Source: Xanthobacter sp. NM-25
Lineage (GTDB): Bacteria > Pseudomonadota > Alphaproteobacteria > Rhizobiales > Xanthobacteraceae
Direction of reading: 5' to 3'
Assembly: GCF_022138605.1 (NCBI RefSeq)
Contig: NZ_JACBFS010000002.1
Coordinates: forward strand, 124,001-188,000
Length of the DNA: 64,000 nt
In this document: positions 26,933 through 36,393 of the stretch, one piece after another
Layout: every line of letters starts with the position of its first letter
How positions within the stretch are numbered: the stretch's first letter is position 1
The notes under the pieces: generated by a model
Told to the model about the DNA's origin: nothing
Database searches by the model: none
The model's input: the letters and a program-made list of their open reading frames with translations, nothing else
Position numbers and translations under genes: made by a program

Positions 26933-28243
26933 ATGAAGCTCGCGGAATGGCTTTCCAGCACCGGCACCAAGCGCAGCGCGTTCGCGCGGCAGGTGGGCTT
27001 GTCGCCCGCCAGCGTCACCGCGCTGTGCAACGATGACAGGGCCTGGATCTCCCGCGAGACGGCCGAGAGGATCGCAGAGGCCACCGGCCACGAGGTGACG
27101 CCCAACGACTTCCTCGGTCTTCCTCCGCTCAGCGTGCGAGAATTGCCCGTGACCGATACCACCCAGGCCCGCGTCCAAGCCGCCATCGAAGCCTTCGCCC
27201 GCGGCGAGATCATTGTCGTCACTGACGACGATGACCGTGAGAATGAAGGCGATCTCATCGTTGCCGCCTCGCTGGCGACGCCGGAGAAGATGGCCTTCAT
27301 CATCCGCAACACCTCCGGCATCGTCTGCGCGCCGCTGCCCCCCTCCGAGGCGAAGCGCCTGCGGCTCGACCCCATGGTGTCGGCCAACGACGCGCCGCTC
27401 GGCACCGCCTTCACCATCTCCATCGACGTGAAGCACGGCACCACCACCGGCATCTCGGCGGAAGAGCGCACCAACACCGTGCGCGCGCTCGCCAACCCCA
27501 ACATGGGGGCCGCCGATTTCGTGCGGCCCGGCCACGTGTTCCCGCTCATCGCCAAGGAAGGCGGCGTGCTCATGCGCTCCGGCCATACCGAGGCGGCGGT
27601 GGACCTGTGCCGCCTCGCCGGCCTGCCGCCGGTGGGCGTCATCTCCGAGCTGGTGAATGACGATGGCACCGTGAAGCGCGGCGCCCAGGTGGCCGAGTTC
27701 GCCGATACCCACAAACTCACCCGCATCTCGGTGGCCGATCTCATCGCCTATCGCCAGTCGCGCGAGAAGCTGGTGACCCGGGCCGCCGAATTCCCGGTGC
27801 CCACCTGCGTGGGCGAGCTGCAGGGCTATTCCTATACCACCCCCTTCGACTCGGTGAACCATCTGGCCCTCGTGAAGGGCCGCATCGGAGATGGCGAGAA
27901 GGTGCTGGTGCGCCTGCACCGGGCCGACCCCATCGCCGACGCCTTCGCCGGTGGGCGGACCATCCAGAAGGCGCTGGAGCGCATCGACGCGGAGGGCCGC
28001 GGCGTGCTGGTCTATCTGCGTGATGGCACCGCCGGCGTGCCGCCGGCAGCCATGGGCGCCGGCGAGATGACCCCGAGCGAGGCCGAGCGCGACCGCCATT
28101 GGCGCGAGGTGGGCCTCGGCGCCCAGATCCTGCGGGATCTCGGCATCGTCTCCATCCGCCTTTTGGCCTCCAAGACCCGCACCTATGTGGGGCTCGGCGG
28201 CTTCGGCATCGAGATCGTCGATACGGAGACCGTCGACCAGTAG
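26933..28243 (+). CDS. ribB: HTH domain fused to 3,4-dihydroxy-2-butanone 4-phosphate synthase with a degenerate GTP cyclohydrolase II domain
   Basis: The 436-residue protein has three parts. Residues 1-65 form a Cro/XRE-like helix-turn-helix (RSAFARQVGLSPASVTALC...SRETAERIAEATG). Residues 75-275 are a complete RibB domain with the acidic active-site segment VTDDDDRENEGDLIVAA and RPGHVFPL...RSGHTEAAVDL; it makes the four-carbon precursor of riboflavin from ribulose 5-phosphate. Residues 280-430 resemble GTP cyclohydrolase II, but the zinc-binding cysteine motif is replaced by ADPIADAFAGG and the EGRGIGL motif is missing, so that activity should be absent (a RibBX-like arrangement). A GTG in the linker could be an internal start for the enzyme alone. 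Confidence 0.9.
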   Translation: MKLAEWLSSTGTKRSAFARQVGLSPASVTALCNDDRAWISRETAERIAEATGHEVTPNDFLGLPPLSVRELPVTDTTQARVQAAIEAFARGEIIVVTDDDDRENEGDLIVAASLATPEKMAFIIRNTSGIVCAPLPPSEAKRLRLDPMVSANDAPLGTAFTISIDVKHGTTTGISAEERTNTVRALANPNMGAADFVRPGHVFPLIAKEGGVLMRSGHTEAAVDLCRLAGLPPVGVISELVNDDGTVKRGAQVAEFADTHKLTRISVADLIAYRQSREKLVTRAAEFPVPTCVGELQGYSYTTPFDSVNHLALVKGRIGDGEKVLVRLHRADPIADAFAGGRTIQKALERIDAEGRGVLVYLRDGTAGVPPAAMGAGEMTPSEAERDRHWREVGLGAQILRDLGIVSIRLLASKTRTYVGLGGFGIEIVDTETVDQ

Positions 28244-28255
28244 CCGCCACTTCAA

Positions 28256-28287
28256 GGGGAAAAGAGGCGGCTCAGCTCTTTTGCCCC
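28256..28287 (+). terminator. Possible intrinsic terminator after ribB
   Basis: GGGGAAAAGAG and CTCTTTTGCCCC can pair around a 9-base loop shortly after the ribB stop codon. The T-run is inside the stem, so strength is uncertain. Confidence 0.45.
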
Positions 28288-28358
28288 CGACCGGAAGGTG
28301 TCAGCATCATCGCGACGCAATGTCGCGGTGGACACCGCCCGTCGGGGAGTGACACAGC

Positions 28359-29207
28359 ATGAGCACGCGCACGTCTTGGCGGGAACAATGGGGGTGGATC
28401 TGGCGCACCGGCCTGCAGGGCGCCGGCCTCGCCCTGCTGCTGGCGCCGGGCGCTGCGGCGGCCGATACCGGCGGGCGGCCAGTGGACCTCGAGCTGGTGC
28501 TGGCGGTGGACGTGTCCTACTCCATGGACACGGAAGAGCAGACCCTGCAGCGCCAGGGTTATGTGAGCGCCATCACCTCCGCCGAATTCCTGCAGGCGCT
28601 GCGGGAAGGCCCCGAGGGCCGCATCGCCGTCCTCTATGTGGAATGGGCCGGCGAGCATGAGCAGCGGGTGGTGGTGGACTGGCAGCTGATCGACGGGCCG
28701 CAGAGTGCCCGCGCCTTTGCCGACGCCATCGCCACGGCGCCGCAGCACCGGGTCTACCGCACCTCCATTTCCAGCGCCCTGCTGTTCAGCGCCGACCTGT
28801 TCGACCAGAATGATTTCAAGGGCCTGCGCCGGGTCATCGACGTCTCGGGCGACGGGGTGAACAACCAGGGGCCGCCGGTTCACCTGGTGCGCGACGCGGT
28901 GGTGCAGCGGGGCATCACCATCAACGGCCTGCCCCTGGTGCTGAAGCGGGGCAGCTCAGCCGCCATCGATGTGCCGGAGATCGACGTCTATTACGAAGAT
29001 TGCGTCATCGGCGGGCCGGGCGCGTTCGTGATCCCGGTGGAGCGGACCAGCGAATTCGCCCGCGCCATCAAGACCAAGCTGGTGCTGGAGGTGGCCGGCG
29101 TGGTGCCGCCGCCGGGCCCGGGTCTCGTGGTGCCCACGGCCGCCGGCGCCCCGCGCATCTCCTGCACCATCGGCGAGCGCATGTGGATCGACCACTGGTC
29201 CAATTGA
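28359..29207 (+). CDS. DUF1194 (von Willebrand A-like) secreted protein
   Basis: The 282-residue protein has an arginine/tryptophan-containing leader and hydrophobic core with an AAAAD cleavage region near residue 35. The mature domain starts with VDLELVLAVDVSYSMDTEEQ, a MIDAS-like D-S-S pattern of the vWA fold, and contains VIDVSGDGVNNQG, hallmarks of DUF1194. Such proteins are common in alphaproteobacteria; their role is unknown. Metal-dependent ligand binding in the periplasm is inferred from the fold. It is followed by a convergent small gene. Confidence 0.85.
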   Translation: MSTRTSWREQWGWIWRTGLQGAGLALLLAPGAAAADTGGRPVDLELVLAVDVSYSMDTEEQTLQRQGYVSAITSAEFLQALREGPEGRIAVLYVEWAGEHEQRVVVDWQLIDGPQSARAFADAIATAPQHRVYRTSISSALLFSADLFDQNDFKGLRRVIDVSGDGVNNQGPPVHLVRDAVVQRGITINGLPLVLKRGSSAAIDVPEIDVYYEDCVIGGPGAFVIPVERTSEFARAIKTKLVLEVAGVVPPPGPGLVVPTAAGAPRISCTIGERMWIDHWSN

Positions 29208-29222
29208 GGACGGGCCGGCCCC

Positions 29223-29528
29223 TCACTCCACCGCCAGCCGCTCCGCCAGCTCGCTCACGTCCTCCCAGCTGAGGTGGTGGGGCCCCGCGGGGGTTTCCAC
29301 ATGGACGCCGCCGGCGTCGACGGCGGCGGAAAATGCATCATCGCTCCCCACCGGGCTCAGATAGAGCGCATCGGTGCGGCGAAAATCATGGGCCACCGCG
29401 GTGAAGGCCCGCGACAGCGTGCGTCCCTCCTCCAGGGTGAGGTCGAAAGACACCGTCTCGCTCAGCCTCATGCGCAGCATGTCGCCCAACAGGCGGTGCG
29501 GAACGCGCGTCACACGCGGATAGATCAT
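29223..29528 (-). CDS. Small protein of unknown function (101 aa)
   Basis: The product is soluble and acidic towards its C-terminus, ending with SWEDVSELAERLAVE, with no signal peptide or membrane segment. The start at 29528 has GGAGG immediately upstream; upstream in-frame starts overlap the preceding gene in a Cys/Pro/Arg-rich stretch that does not look coding. It lies 13 bases after the stop of the next gene to the right and is surely co-transcribed with it. I do not recognise a family. Confidence 0.7.
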   Translation of the reverse strand: MIYPRVTRVPHRLLGDMLRMRLSETVSFDLTLEEGRTLSRAFTAVAHDFRRTDALYLSPVGSDDAFSAAVDAGGVHVETPAGPHHLSWEDVSELAERLAVE

Positions 29529-29541
29529 GCCCCCTCCGCCC

Positions 29542-30006
29542 CTAGACGATCCGCACCTCGGCGGGCGTGGCGATGAACGCCATGCGGTCGGCGGCGTCGA
29601 AATCGGCGAGCGGCAGCGCGAACACGAAGCGGTTGGCGTACCAGAAACTGGCATAGGGCAGGAACAGATCGCTGGAGGCGACGGTGGCCAGCACCCGCTC
29701 CCCGGCGAAGAAAGTGGCCTCGAACGTGCCGGCCGGGCCGACCGCTGCCGTATTGTCGCCGAACGCCTCGAACTGCACGAACACCTTGGCGCCGGCGAGC
29801 CCCGCCTCGGTGGTCTTGATGGCGATGACCTTCAGATCCTGGAACCGCCGGCCGATGGCGCCTTCCGCCAAAAGCTGATGGAACTCGTGCACGCGGCCCT
29901 TCTTCACCACGGTGGCGTCATCGAGGGGCACCCCGAGATCGGCCAGGCCAACCGGCTTGGCGGGAGCGAGGGCAACGCTGACGCGGGTTTCCTGCAATAC
30001 GGGCAA
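29542..30006 (-). CDS. Protein of unknown function (154 aa), TTG start
   Basis: The frame is open for another 63 codons upstream, but those codons give an Arg/Pro/Trp-rich, non-coding-looking sequence. The TTG at 30006 is preceded by AGGAG at six bases, making it the best start. The product is soluble, with alternating strands (VKVIAIKTTEAGLAGAKVFVQFEAFGD; ASFWYANRFVFALPLADFD). I do not recognise a family. It forms a two-gene operon with the 101-residue gene 13 bases downstream. Confidence 0.65.
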   Translation of the reverse strand: MPVLQETRVSVALAPAKPVGLADLGVPLDDATVVKKGRVHEFHQLLAEGAIGRRFQDLKVIAIKTTEAGLAGAKVFVQFEAFGDNTAAVGPAGTFEATFFAGERVLATVASSDLFLPYASFWYANRFVFALPLADFDAADRMAFIATPAEVRIV

Positions 30007-30463
30007 GATCGGCTCCTGTCGGGTTCTGCGTCGTAAACCCGACCAAACCGCCGGGCCCGCCCCCCGCAGGCATATTGCGCGCCAGTTGGGGGGCGGAGAC
30101 GGCGCGGGCTGCCACAGCCCCCGCCAGCGCCGGCCTGCCGCCGATCCGACCACATGGCCGGCAAATTCAGACGATACCGACACGCCAGTCATCACGCTGC
30201 AGACGCAACATCAGTTCTGTCAGCGGCAGGCGAGACCTCCGCGCCCGACCACCATTCCGCAAACAACGCCCACGAACGGATATGCAGGAATTCACGGGCG
30301 CACGTCAGGGACGACAAGCCGAAGCCGCGCAAGCGTTTACCGGAGCGCCCTCTCCTATGCGCGAACCGGCGCGGCCACTCCGCGGCAGAACGACCTCAAC
30401 AACAGCCGGGCCAAACCAAGCAAGCGCATGATGACATCGTCATTGGTCCGGGACCGTCTTCGC
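30007..30463. other. Intergenic stretch of lower GC
   Basis: About 457 bases between the small operon and the end of the diguanylate cyclase gene. GC content visibly falls from about 30150 onward and stays lower through the cyclase gene. Open frames on the plus strand here read antisense or have non-protein-like composition. No RNA gene or repeat is recognised. Confidence 0.4.
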
Positions 30464-32137
30464 CTAGGCTTCCGTCCTCTGCGGCGAGCCAACCCGCGCC
30501 CGCCGTTCCTGTTTGTCGGCATACATGAGCTGATCGGCCTCCTTAAGTACAGTTTGCAACGAACTGACAGACGGATCGGCGCTGGCAATGCCCAGACTTG
30601 CGCCCGGATAGTCGAAACGGCACTCGGCAAAAGCATATGTACCGCTCAGGAGCGGCGCCAATCGTCGGCGCATCGCCTCCGATGCACCGCCTGGATCATC
30701 GGTCCCGGAAGAGGCCGTCAGCCCGATCACGACGAACTCATCGCCCCCCCATCGCCCCAGCATGTCGCCCGCACGCAGACCGGTCGAGAGGCGCCGCCCA
30801 ACCTCGATCAGGAACTCGTCGCCGATCTCATGCCCATAGGTGTCATTGATCGCCTTAAACCCATCCAGATCAATGAATGCCACCAGGACAAACTGCTTCG
30901 TACGCTTCGCCAAAGCGAAATACCGAGCCAACTCCGCGAGAATCGCCCGGCGATTTGGCAGCGCGGTCAGCGCGTCGTATCGCGCTGCATGCCGCTCTTC
31001 CTGGTGGCGGCTTACCATTTCTCCAGCGAGACGACCGGACAGCAGAACTAAGACAAGGCCGAAGCCCGCCACTAAACTCGCGATCCAAAAGTGCTGCCGG
31101 CGCATGGGCGCGAGGTGATCGAGCGCAGCCAGCGTGAGCAACTGATATTGCGCGTTGTTCAATGGCTGACGGCGGAGCAGATAGGGGTGCCCGTCGATGA
31201 GCCATTGATCGCCGAGGCCAGAGCCGGCCAACGCGCGCACGTCCATCGGCTTGCCGGGATCTTCGTCGTCGTTGTCGGAACGTCGCAGAGTGTCCGGCGG
31301 CAGAAGTGCCGCCACATTGCGTAGGATGAACGGCGCGGACGAAGCCGTGGTCACGCGCCCCTGACGGTTCACGATCAGCGCCATATGCCGGCCAGTCAGA
31401 TAGAGCGCCATATCCGGCGCGTCGAACTTCACGGTGACCGAGCCGAGCGGCACGTCGTTGGCATCATCGATACGACTGGCCACGAAATAGGATGCCGTGT
31501 GGTTCAGGCGAGCGATACCGAACTGCTGCCCGCTGCCATCGCGCAACGCATCAATAAGGTAGGCCCGGCCCGTGTAGATCTGGCCCACGATGTTAAACGG
31601 CTCCGCCCATTGGCTGGCGATCACCGTATCATGTGACAAATTATTCATATAAATTCGAGCATAACGCAGGTCATTGGATAGCCGCGTCATGAAATCACCG
31701 ACCCTGCGCACCAAGGGATCGCTCGTGAACTTTGCAGCGCGCTCCTCACGTGTCAATTCGGCGAAGCCGGGCGGATCGACGCGATAGCGTGCGGCGAGCT
31801 GAACCACCTGACTTTGGCTTGCCACCATATTCGCCATGCTGGTCAATTCGGTGAACAACCGATCAACGACGCGCGCGGTCATATTGGCTTCATATTCAGC
31901 GCTGGCGGCTAGGCTTTCGAGTTCCTCGGCCATGAGGCGCTGCGACATCCACCACCCCAGCCCGGCCGCCAAGGCCAGCCAGCCCATGGCGATGCCCAGC
32001 GTCACCCAACGCACGATAGGCGGCATCTGCCGCCCATGCTGGATGTGCTGCGACGGCAACCGACCCACACTGTCTCCAATGGTAAAACGATGGTCCAAAT
32101 CAAAACCTGCAGCAGATCTGCCGTCCCCGCAATTCAT
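30464..32137 (-). CDS. Membrane-anchored diguanylate cyclase (GGDEF)
   Basis: The protein makes cyclic di-GMP from two GTP. A hydrophobic segment (WVTLGIAMGWLALAAGLGWWM, about residues 44-64) and a second near residue 350 (WIASLVAGFGLVLVLLSGRL) flank a periplasmic sensor region of about 280 residues, probably of the Cache type. The C-terminal GGDEF domain has the intact GGDEF (464-468) and an inhibitory I-site RAGD five residues before it, so it should be active and feedback-inhibited. ATG at 32137 gives 557 residues; an ATG 111 bases in (32026) places the first helix at the N-terminus and is equally likely. The gene is less GC-rich than its neighbours. Confidence 0.88.
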   Translation of the reverse strand: MNCGDGRSAAGFDLDHRFTIGDSVGRLPSQHIQHGRQMPPIVRWVTLGIAMGWLALAAGLGWWMSQRLMAEELESLAASAEYEANMTARVVDRLFTELTSMANMVASQSQVVQLAARYRVDPPGFAELTREERAAKFTSDPLVRRVGDFMTRLSNDLRYARIYMNNLSHDTVIASQWAEPFNIVGQIYTGRAYLIDALRDGSGQQFGIARLNHTASYFVASRIDDANDVPLGSVTVKFDAPDMALYLTGRHMALIVNRQGRVTTASSAPFILRNVAALLPPDTLRRSDNDDEDPGKPMDVRALAGSGLGDQWLIDGHPYLLRRQPLNNAQYQLLTLAALDHLAPMRRQHFWIASLVAGFGLVLVLLSGRLAGEMVSRHQEERHAARYDALTALPNRRAILAELARYFALAKRTKQFVLVAFIDLDGFKAINDTYGHEIGDEFLIEVGRRLSTGLRAGDMLGRWGGDEFVVIGLTASSGTDDPGGASEAMRRRLAPLLSGTYAFAECRFDYPGASLGIASADPSVSSLQTVLKEADQLMYADKQERRARVGSPQRTEA

Positions 32138-32391
32138 CTTCTGTTGTGCCGCATGCCGGATCAGCTTTCGGAATAGTGCTCAGGCCATTCTCGCCCGTCA
32201 CGCCCGGCATTCGGTTGAAGTGCTCGCACAGTGCTGGTGACGACAATCGGGCCCCGTCAGCCGACATGCTTCACGGCCCACAAATAACCCCAAGCCCAAT
32301 ATCACGCCCACATAACGGACGCTCGAACGTCCGCGATGGGTCCAACAAGCCCCCGCCCCGAAATATTAGAAGCCCTCCCCCTCACACCAAC
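32138..32391. other. Intergenic stretch between GGDEF gene and the rne terminator
   Basis: About 250 bases of comparatively low GC upstream of the cyclase gene. A promoter for that gene must lie here, but no clear -35/-10 pair or known operator stands out. Confidence 0.35.
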
Positions 32392-32434
32392 AAAAAAGCC
32401 GGAGCCGGGGCATCAGGCCCCAACTCCGGCTTTT
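32392..32434. terminator. Bidirectional intrinsic terminator at the 3' end of rne
   Basis: AAAAGCCGGAG (32394-32404) pairs with CTCCGGCTTTT (32424-32434), with a second stem CCGGGG/CCCC inside the loop. The A-run on one side and T-run on the other give U-tracts in both directions; on the minus strand it follows rne. Confidence 0.85.
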
Positions 32435-32479
32435 CTCATCTGAGGACAGCCGGCGGCCGCGCCGCCGGCTGCTTGTCGG

Positions 32480-35400
32480 TCAGCCGCCGAACAGTTTGCG
32501 CTGCCACCAGCCCGAGCGGGGCTTGGCGGGCGGGGTGTCCGGGTCGGTCGGGGCCGGCTCGGCGGAGGCCTCGGCGGGCGGCGGCTCCGAGGGGGTGCTT
32601 TCGCTGGGCGCGGCCTCTGGGGTCTCGGCCTCCCGGGTCTCGGCCGAGGCCGGCTCCAGGGGGGCCTCGGCGGGCTCGGCCTCAGGCTTCGCGGCAGGCT
32701 CGGCGACCGGTTCCACCGGCGCACCGGCGGCCACCGGCGGTGCCTTCTCGCGCACCGTGGAACGGCGACGGCGCGCCGGCCGCGCGGCCGGCTCTTCCAC
32801 CGCTTCGGCAACCGGTTCCGGCGCGCTCACCGATGCCGCGCCTTCGGCGGGGGCCTCGGTGACGGCGGCAGGTGCGGCGGCGGTCGCGTCGTCCGCGCCG
32901 GCGACCGGCTCGGTCGCCGGGCTCTTGTCCTCGGTCTCGGCGCCGGTCACCGTGTCCTGGCTCGCCGTGTCTTCACTGGCCATGTCCCCGGTGGCGGCAT
33001 CATCGGCGGTGTCGTCGGACGCCGTCTCGTCGCCCTCTCCATCGCGCTCCCGGCGATTGCGGCGGCCACCGCGACGACCGCGCCGGCGGCGGCGGCGATC
33101 GGCGGCGTCGTCATCGCCGCGCTCCTCATCGGATTGGGCGTCGTCCTCGCCCTCGCTGTCGTCTGCGGCAGCGGCGGCTTCGTCCTCATCCTCGCCCTCG
33201 GCGGCGTCCTCGCGGCTCTCCTCCCGCTCATCGGGCCGCCGGCGACGGCGACGGCGGCGGCGACGGCGGCCGTTCTCGTCTCCCTTGTCCCCGGCGTCCT
33301 CGCCCTGGGCGTCGGTCTCGGCGGAGGCCTCCTCCAGATCGTCCTCTTCCTCATCCAGGAACGCCTCTTCCGGGGCGATTGAATCGGGGTGCACCACCGG
33401 GGCGGCGCGGGGCGGCGGCGGCGGCGGGGCGGCCAGATCCCCCTTGTCGATGATGAAGGGCTGGTGGCCGGTCACCGTATCGTCGGCTGCCACCGAGAGG
33501 GTGACGTTGAAGCGCTCTTCCAGATCGCGCAGATGGGCGCGCTTCTGGTTCAGCACATAGAGCGCCACCTCGGTGCGGGTGCGGGCGACGAGATTGTGGG
33601 TGACCGAGCGCAGCAGCTGCTCTTCCAGCGCCCGCAGCAGCTGCAGCGCCACCGAGGCCGCCGAGCGCACGTGGCCGGTGCCGCCGCAATGGGGGCAGAC
33701 CTCGATGGAGCTTTCCAGCACGCCGGTGCGGATGCGCTGGCGCGACATTTCCAGGAGGCCGAAATGGGAGATGCGGCCGATCTGGATGCGCGCCCGGTCG
33801 TTCTTGAGGCAATCCTTGAGCTTGCGCTCCACCGCCCGGTTGTTGCGCTTCTCCTCCATATCGATGAAGTCGACCACGATCAGGCCGGCAAGATCGCGCA
33901 GGCGCAGCTGGCGGGCGATCTCCTCGGCCGCCTCCAGATTGGTCTTGAGCGCCGTGTCCTCGATATGGTGCTCGCGGGTGGCGCGGCCCGAGTTCACGTC
34001 GATGGAGACCAGCGCCTCGGTGGGGTCGATGACGATGTAGCCACCGCTCTTCAGCTGCACCACCGGGGAGAACATGGCGTCCAGCTGCTGCTCCACCCCG
34101 AACCGGGCGAAGATGGGCTGGGGCTCGCGATAGGGCAGGACCGCCTTGGCATGGCTCGGCATGAGCATGCGCATGAAGTCCTTGGCTTCCTTGTAGCCCT
34201 CCTCGCCGGCCACCTGGATATCGTCGATGTCCTTGTTATAGAGGTCGCGGATGGCCCGCTTGATCAGCGAGCCCTCCTCATAGACCAGGCTCGGCGCGGC
34301 GGACGACAGGGTGAGCTCGCGCACCGTCTCCCACAGCCGCAGCAGGTATTCGAAGTCGCGCTTGATCTCGGTCTTGGTGCGGTTGGCCCCTGCGGTGCGC
34401 AGGATGACGCCCATCCCCTCCGGCACCTCCAGGTCCTGCACCACTTCCTTGAGACGCTTGCGATCGGTGGTGTTGGTGATCTTGCGGGAGATGCCGCCGC
34501 CCCGGGCGGTGTTGGGCATCAGCACCGAATAGCGGCCGGCCAGGGAGAGGTAAGTGGTGAGGGCAGCGCCCTTGTTGCCGCGCTCCTCCTTCACCACCTG
34601 CACCAGCATCACCTGGCGGCGGCGGATCACCTCCTGGATCTTATAGGTGCGGGCGCGACGCTGCGGGGCGCGCTCGGGCACCTCTTCCAGGGCGTCCTCA
34701 TCGGCGCCGAGGTGCTCGATCTCCTCGTCCTCGTCGATCTGGTGGATGTCGCCGTCGTCCTCGTCCTCGTCGTCCTCCTCGGCGCGACGGGCTTCCGCCG
34801 GAGCCTCAGCGGAGACCTCGTCACCGGCCTCGTCATCCTCGGGCAGGATCGGCGCGGGATGGGATTCGCCGGCTTCCGCCTCCTGGCGGCGGGCGCGCGC
34901 GTCGTCGAGCTCCTGCTCGACCGGCGCCGGCAGGGCGGAACCCAGCACGGCGTCGGCCGCCGCCTCCACCAGTTCCTCGCTGGCCGCGACCGCTTCGGCC
35001 GGAATCAGCAGCTCGCTGACGGTATCCACATGGCGGATCGGATGATCCTCGGCCGCCGGCACATCCACCGGCGCCTCGGCCGGTTCGGTCACCTCGTCGG
35101 AGGGGGCCTCTTCGGGCGCAGTGATCTCGGCGGGCTCCACGGCAGCGGGGGCGGCCTCTCCCACAGCCGCCTCGACGGCGGCGGCCTCGGCCTCGGGCGC
35201 GGCAGCTTCGGGGGCGGCGTCGGCCCCCTCGGCGGACTGCGGCTCCACCTCTGCGGCGACGGGCTCCTCGGCCTCTTCGCTCACGCTGGCATCGGCGCGC
35301 GCCTTCTTGGAGCGGCCGCGCTCGCGACGCTTCTCGCGCATGTCGGCCTCGTCCTCGGCTAGGCGGGCCGCGCGCTCTTCTTCCTCGATCAGCGCCAGCC

Positions 35401-35656
35401 GGTCGGCCACCGGGATCTGGTAATAGTCCGGATGGATCTCGCTGAAGGCGAGGAAGCCGTGGCGGTTGCCGCCGTATTCGATGAACGCCGCCTGGAGCGA
35501 GGGCTCCACCCGCGTCACCTTGGCGAGATAGATGTTGCCCCGCAACTGCTTGCGGGATGCGGATTCATAGTCGAACTCTTCGACCCGGTTCCCGCGCACG
35601 ACAACCACCCGGGTCTCCTCCGGATGGGTCGCATCGATAAGCATCTTGTTGGCCAT
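32480..35656 (-). CDS. rne: Ribonuclease E/G family endoribonuclease
   Basis: The 1058-residue protein is RNase E, core of the RNA degradosome. The N-terminal MANKMLIDATHPEETRVVVV and S1 beginning (residues 1-90) are split from the rest of the S1 domain (KEERGNKGAALTTYLSLAG) by an acidic, alanine/glutamate-rich insert of about 240 residues, as in other alphaproteobacterial RNase E. The DNase I-like catalytic part follows, with VSIDVNSGR and IVVDFIDMEE supplying magnesium-binding aspartates, then the zinc-link CPHCGGTG. The C-terminal 300 residues are disordered, with two arginine-rich blocks and Glu/Pro-rich linkers, the usual RNA- and partner-binding scaffold. A terminator follows. Confidence 0.95.
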   Translation of the reverse strand: MANKMLIDATHPEETRVVVVRGNRVEEFDYESASRKQLRGNIYLAKVTRVEPSLQAAFIEYGGNRHGFLAFSEIHPDYYQIPVADRLALIEEEERAARLAEDEADMREKRRERGRSKKARADASVSEEAEEPVAAEVEPQSAEGADAAPEAAAPEAEAAAVEAAVGEAAPAAVEPAEITAPEEAPSDEVTEPAEAPVDVPAAEDHPIRHVDTVSELLIPAEAVAASEELVEAAADAVLGSALPAPVEQELDDARARRQEAEAGESHPAPILPEDDEAGDEVSAEAPAEARRAEEDDEDEDDGDIHQIDEDEEIEHLGADEDALEEVPERAPQRRARTYKIQEVIRRRQVMLVQVVKEERGNKGAALTTYLSLAGRYSVLMPNTARGGGISRKITNTTDRKRLKEVVQDLEVPEGMGVILRTAGANRTKTEIKRDFEYLLRLWETVRELTLSSAAPSLVYEEGSLIKRAIRDLYNKDIDDIQVAGEEGYKEAKDFMRMLMPSHAKAVLPYREPQPIFARFGVEQQLDAMFSPVVQLKSGGYIVIDPTEALVSIDVNSGRATREHHIEDTALKTNLEAAEEIARQLRLRDLAGLIVVDFIDMEEKRNNRAVERKLKDCLKNDRARIQIGRISHFGLLEMSRQRIRTGVLESSIEVCPHCGGTGHVRSAASVALQLLRALEEQLLRSVTHNLVARTRTEVALYVLNQKRAHLRDLEERFNVTLSVAADDTVTGHQPFIIDKGDLAAPPPPPPRAAPVVHPDSIAPEEAFLDEEEDDLEEASAETDAQGEDAGDKGDENGRRRRRRRRRRRPDEREESREDAAEGEDEDEAAAAADDSEGEDDAQSDEERGDDDAADRRRRRRGRRGGRRNRRERDGEGDETASDDTADDAATGDMASEDTASQDTVTGAETEDKSPATEPVAGADDATAAAPAAVTEAPAEGAASVSAPEPVAEAVEEPAARPARRRRSTVREKAPPVAAGAPVEPVAEPAAKPEAEPAEAPLEPASAETREAETPEAAPSESTPSEPPPAEASAEPAPTDPDTPPAKPRSGWWQRKLFGG

Positions 35657-36393
35657 GGAATTCTCTCTTCACGGCGCCGGAGCCAAGGCTCCGCCACAAG
35701 CCCCGGGCGCGGATCTCCAAAAGACCCGCCCGGGCGCCGCAAGAACGCCGGATGTGATGACGTAAAGAGTCGGAGGCTCGGTCGCGCCGCGGGGTGTCGT
35801 TCACACCCGCGGCGTCGGGGCACACGGTGGCGCGGCGAACGCGCCTGTCGTGCGGAGAAAAATCCATGCCCTCGGCTACCCGATCCTCAATGAAGGGTCC
35901 CACTGGATCCGAAGCGGAAAGCCCCGACCCAGCACGGCACACGCCCGCCCGATTCCCCAAATCGTCCCTCGAAGGCGTGCTTCGGAAGGCTGATCGAAAC
36001 CGCCGCGCAAGGCACCCGGACAATGCCGCGACGGAGCCGCGAGCCCGGGAAACCACCTGCGAAAGGGCGAGGACACCAGCCGGAACACGGGACCCGCAAA
36101 GGATCCCCGTGGATTTCCCGGCCGCGACCAACACCCGCGGCAGCCGCGGCAGCCGGGGGCCGAAGAGCCTGGTCCGGAACGCGAACTGTGTACCGCCCAT
36201 TTTTACGCGCGCGACTTCGTGCTTGGCAAGGTTTATGCGTGTGCTCATGATCCATCGGCGCACCAAAACGCGCCGCGCGACCCCTCATATCCCAAGGGAA
36301 CATACCCTGCTGCGGGCCGCGCTCCCGCCGTCAACCTTCAGTTAACGGACGCGCTCCTATCCCTTGTGGGAGAGGGACGCTGGCGAACACGGG
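35657..36393. other. Long divergent upstream region of rne and the amidase gene
   Basis: About 737 bases without a convincing gene. In enteric bacteria the rne mRNA has a long 5' leader through which RNase E controls its own synthesis; a comparable leader could occupy the part next to rne here, but no structured element was recognised. Promoters for both genes should lie in this stretch. Confidence 0.4.
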
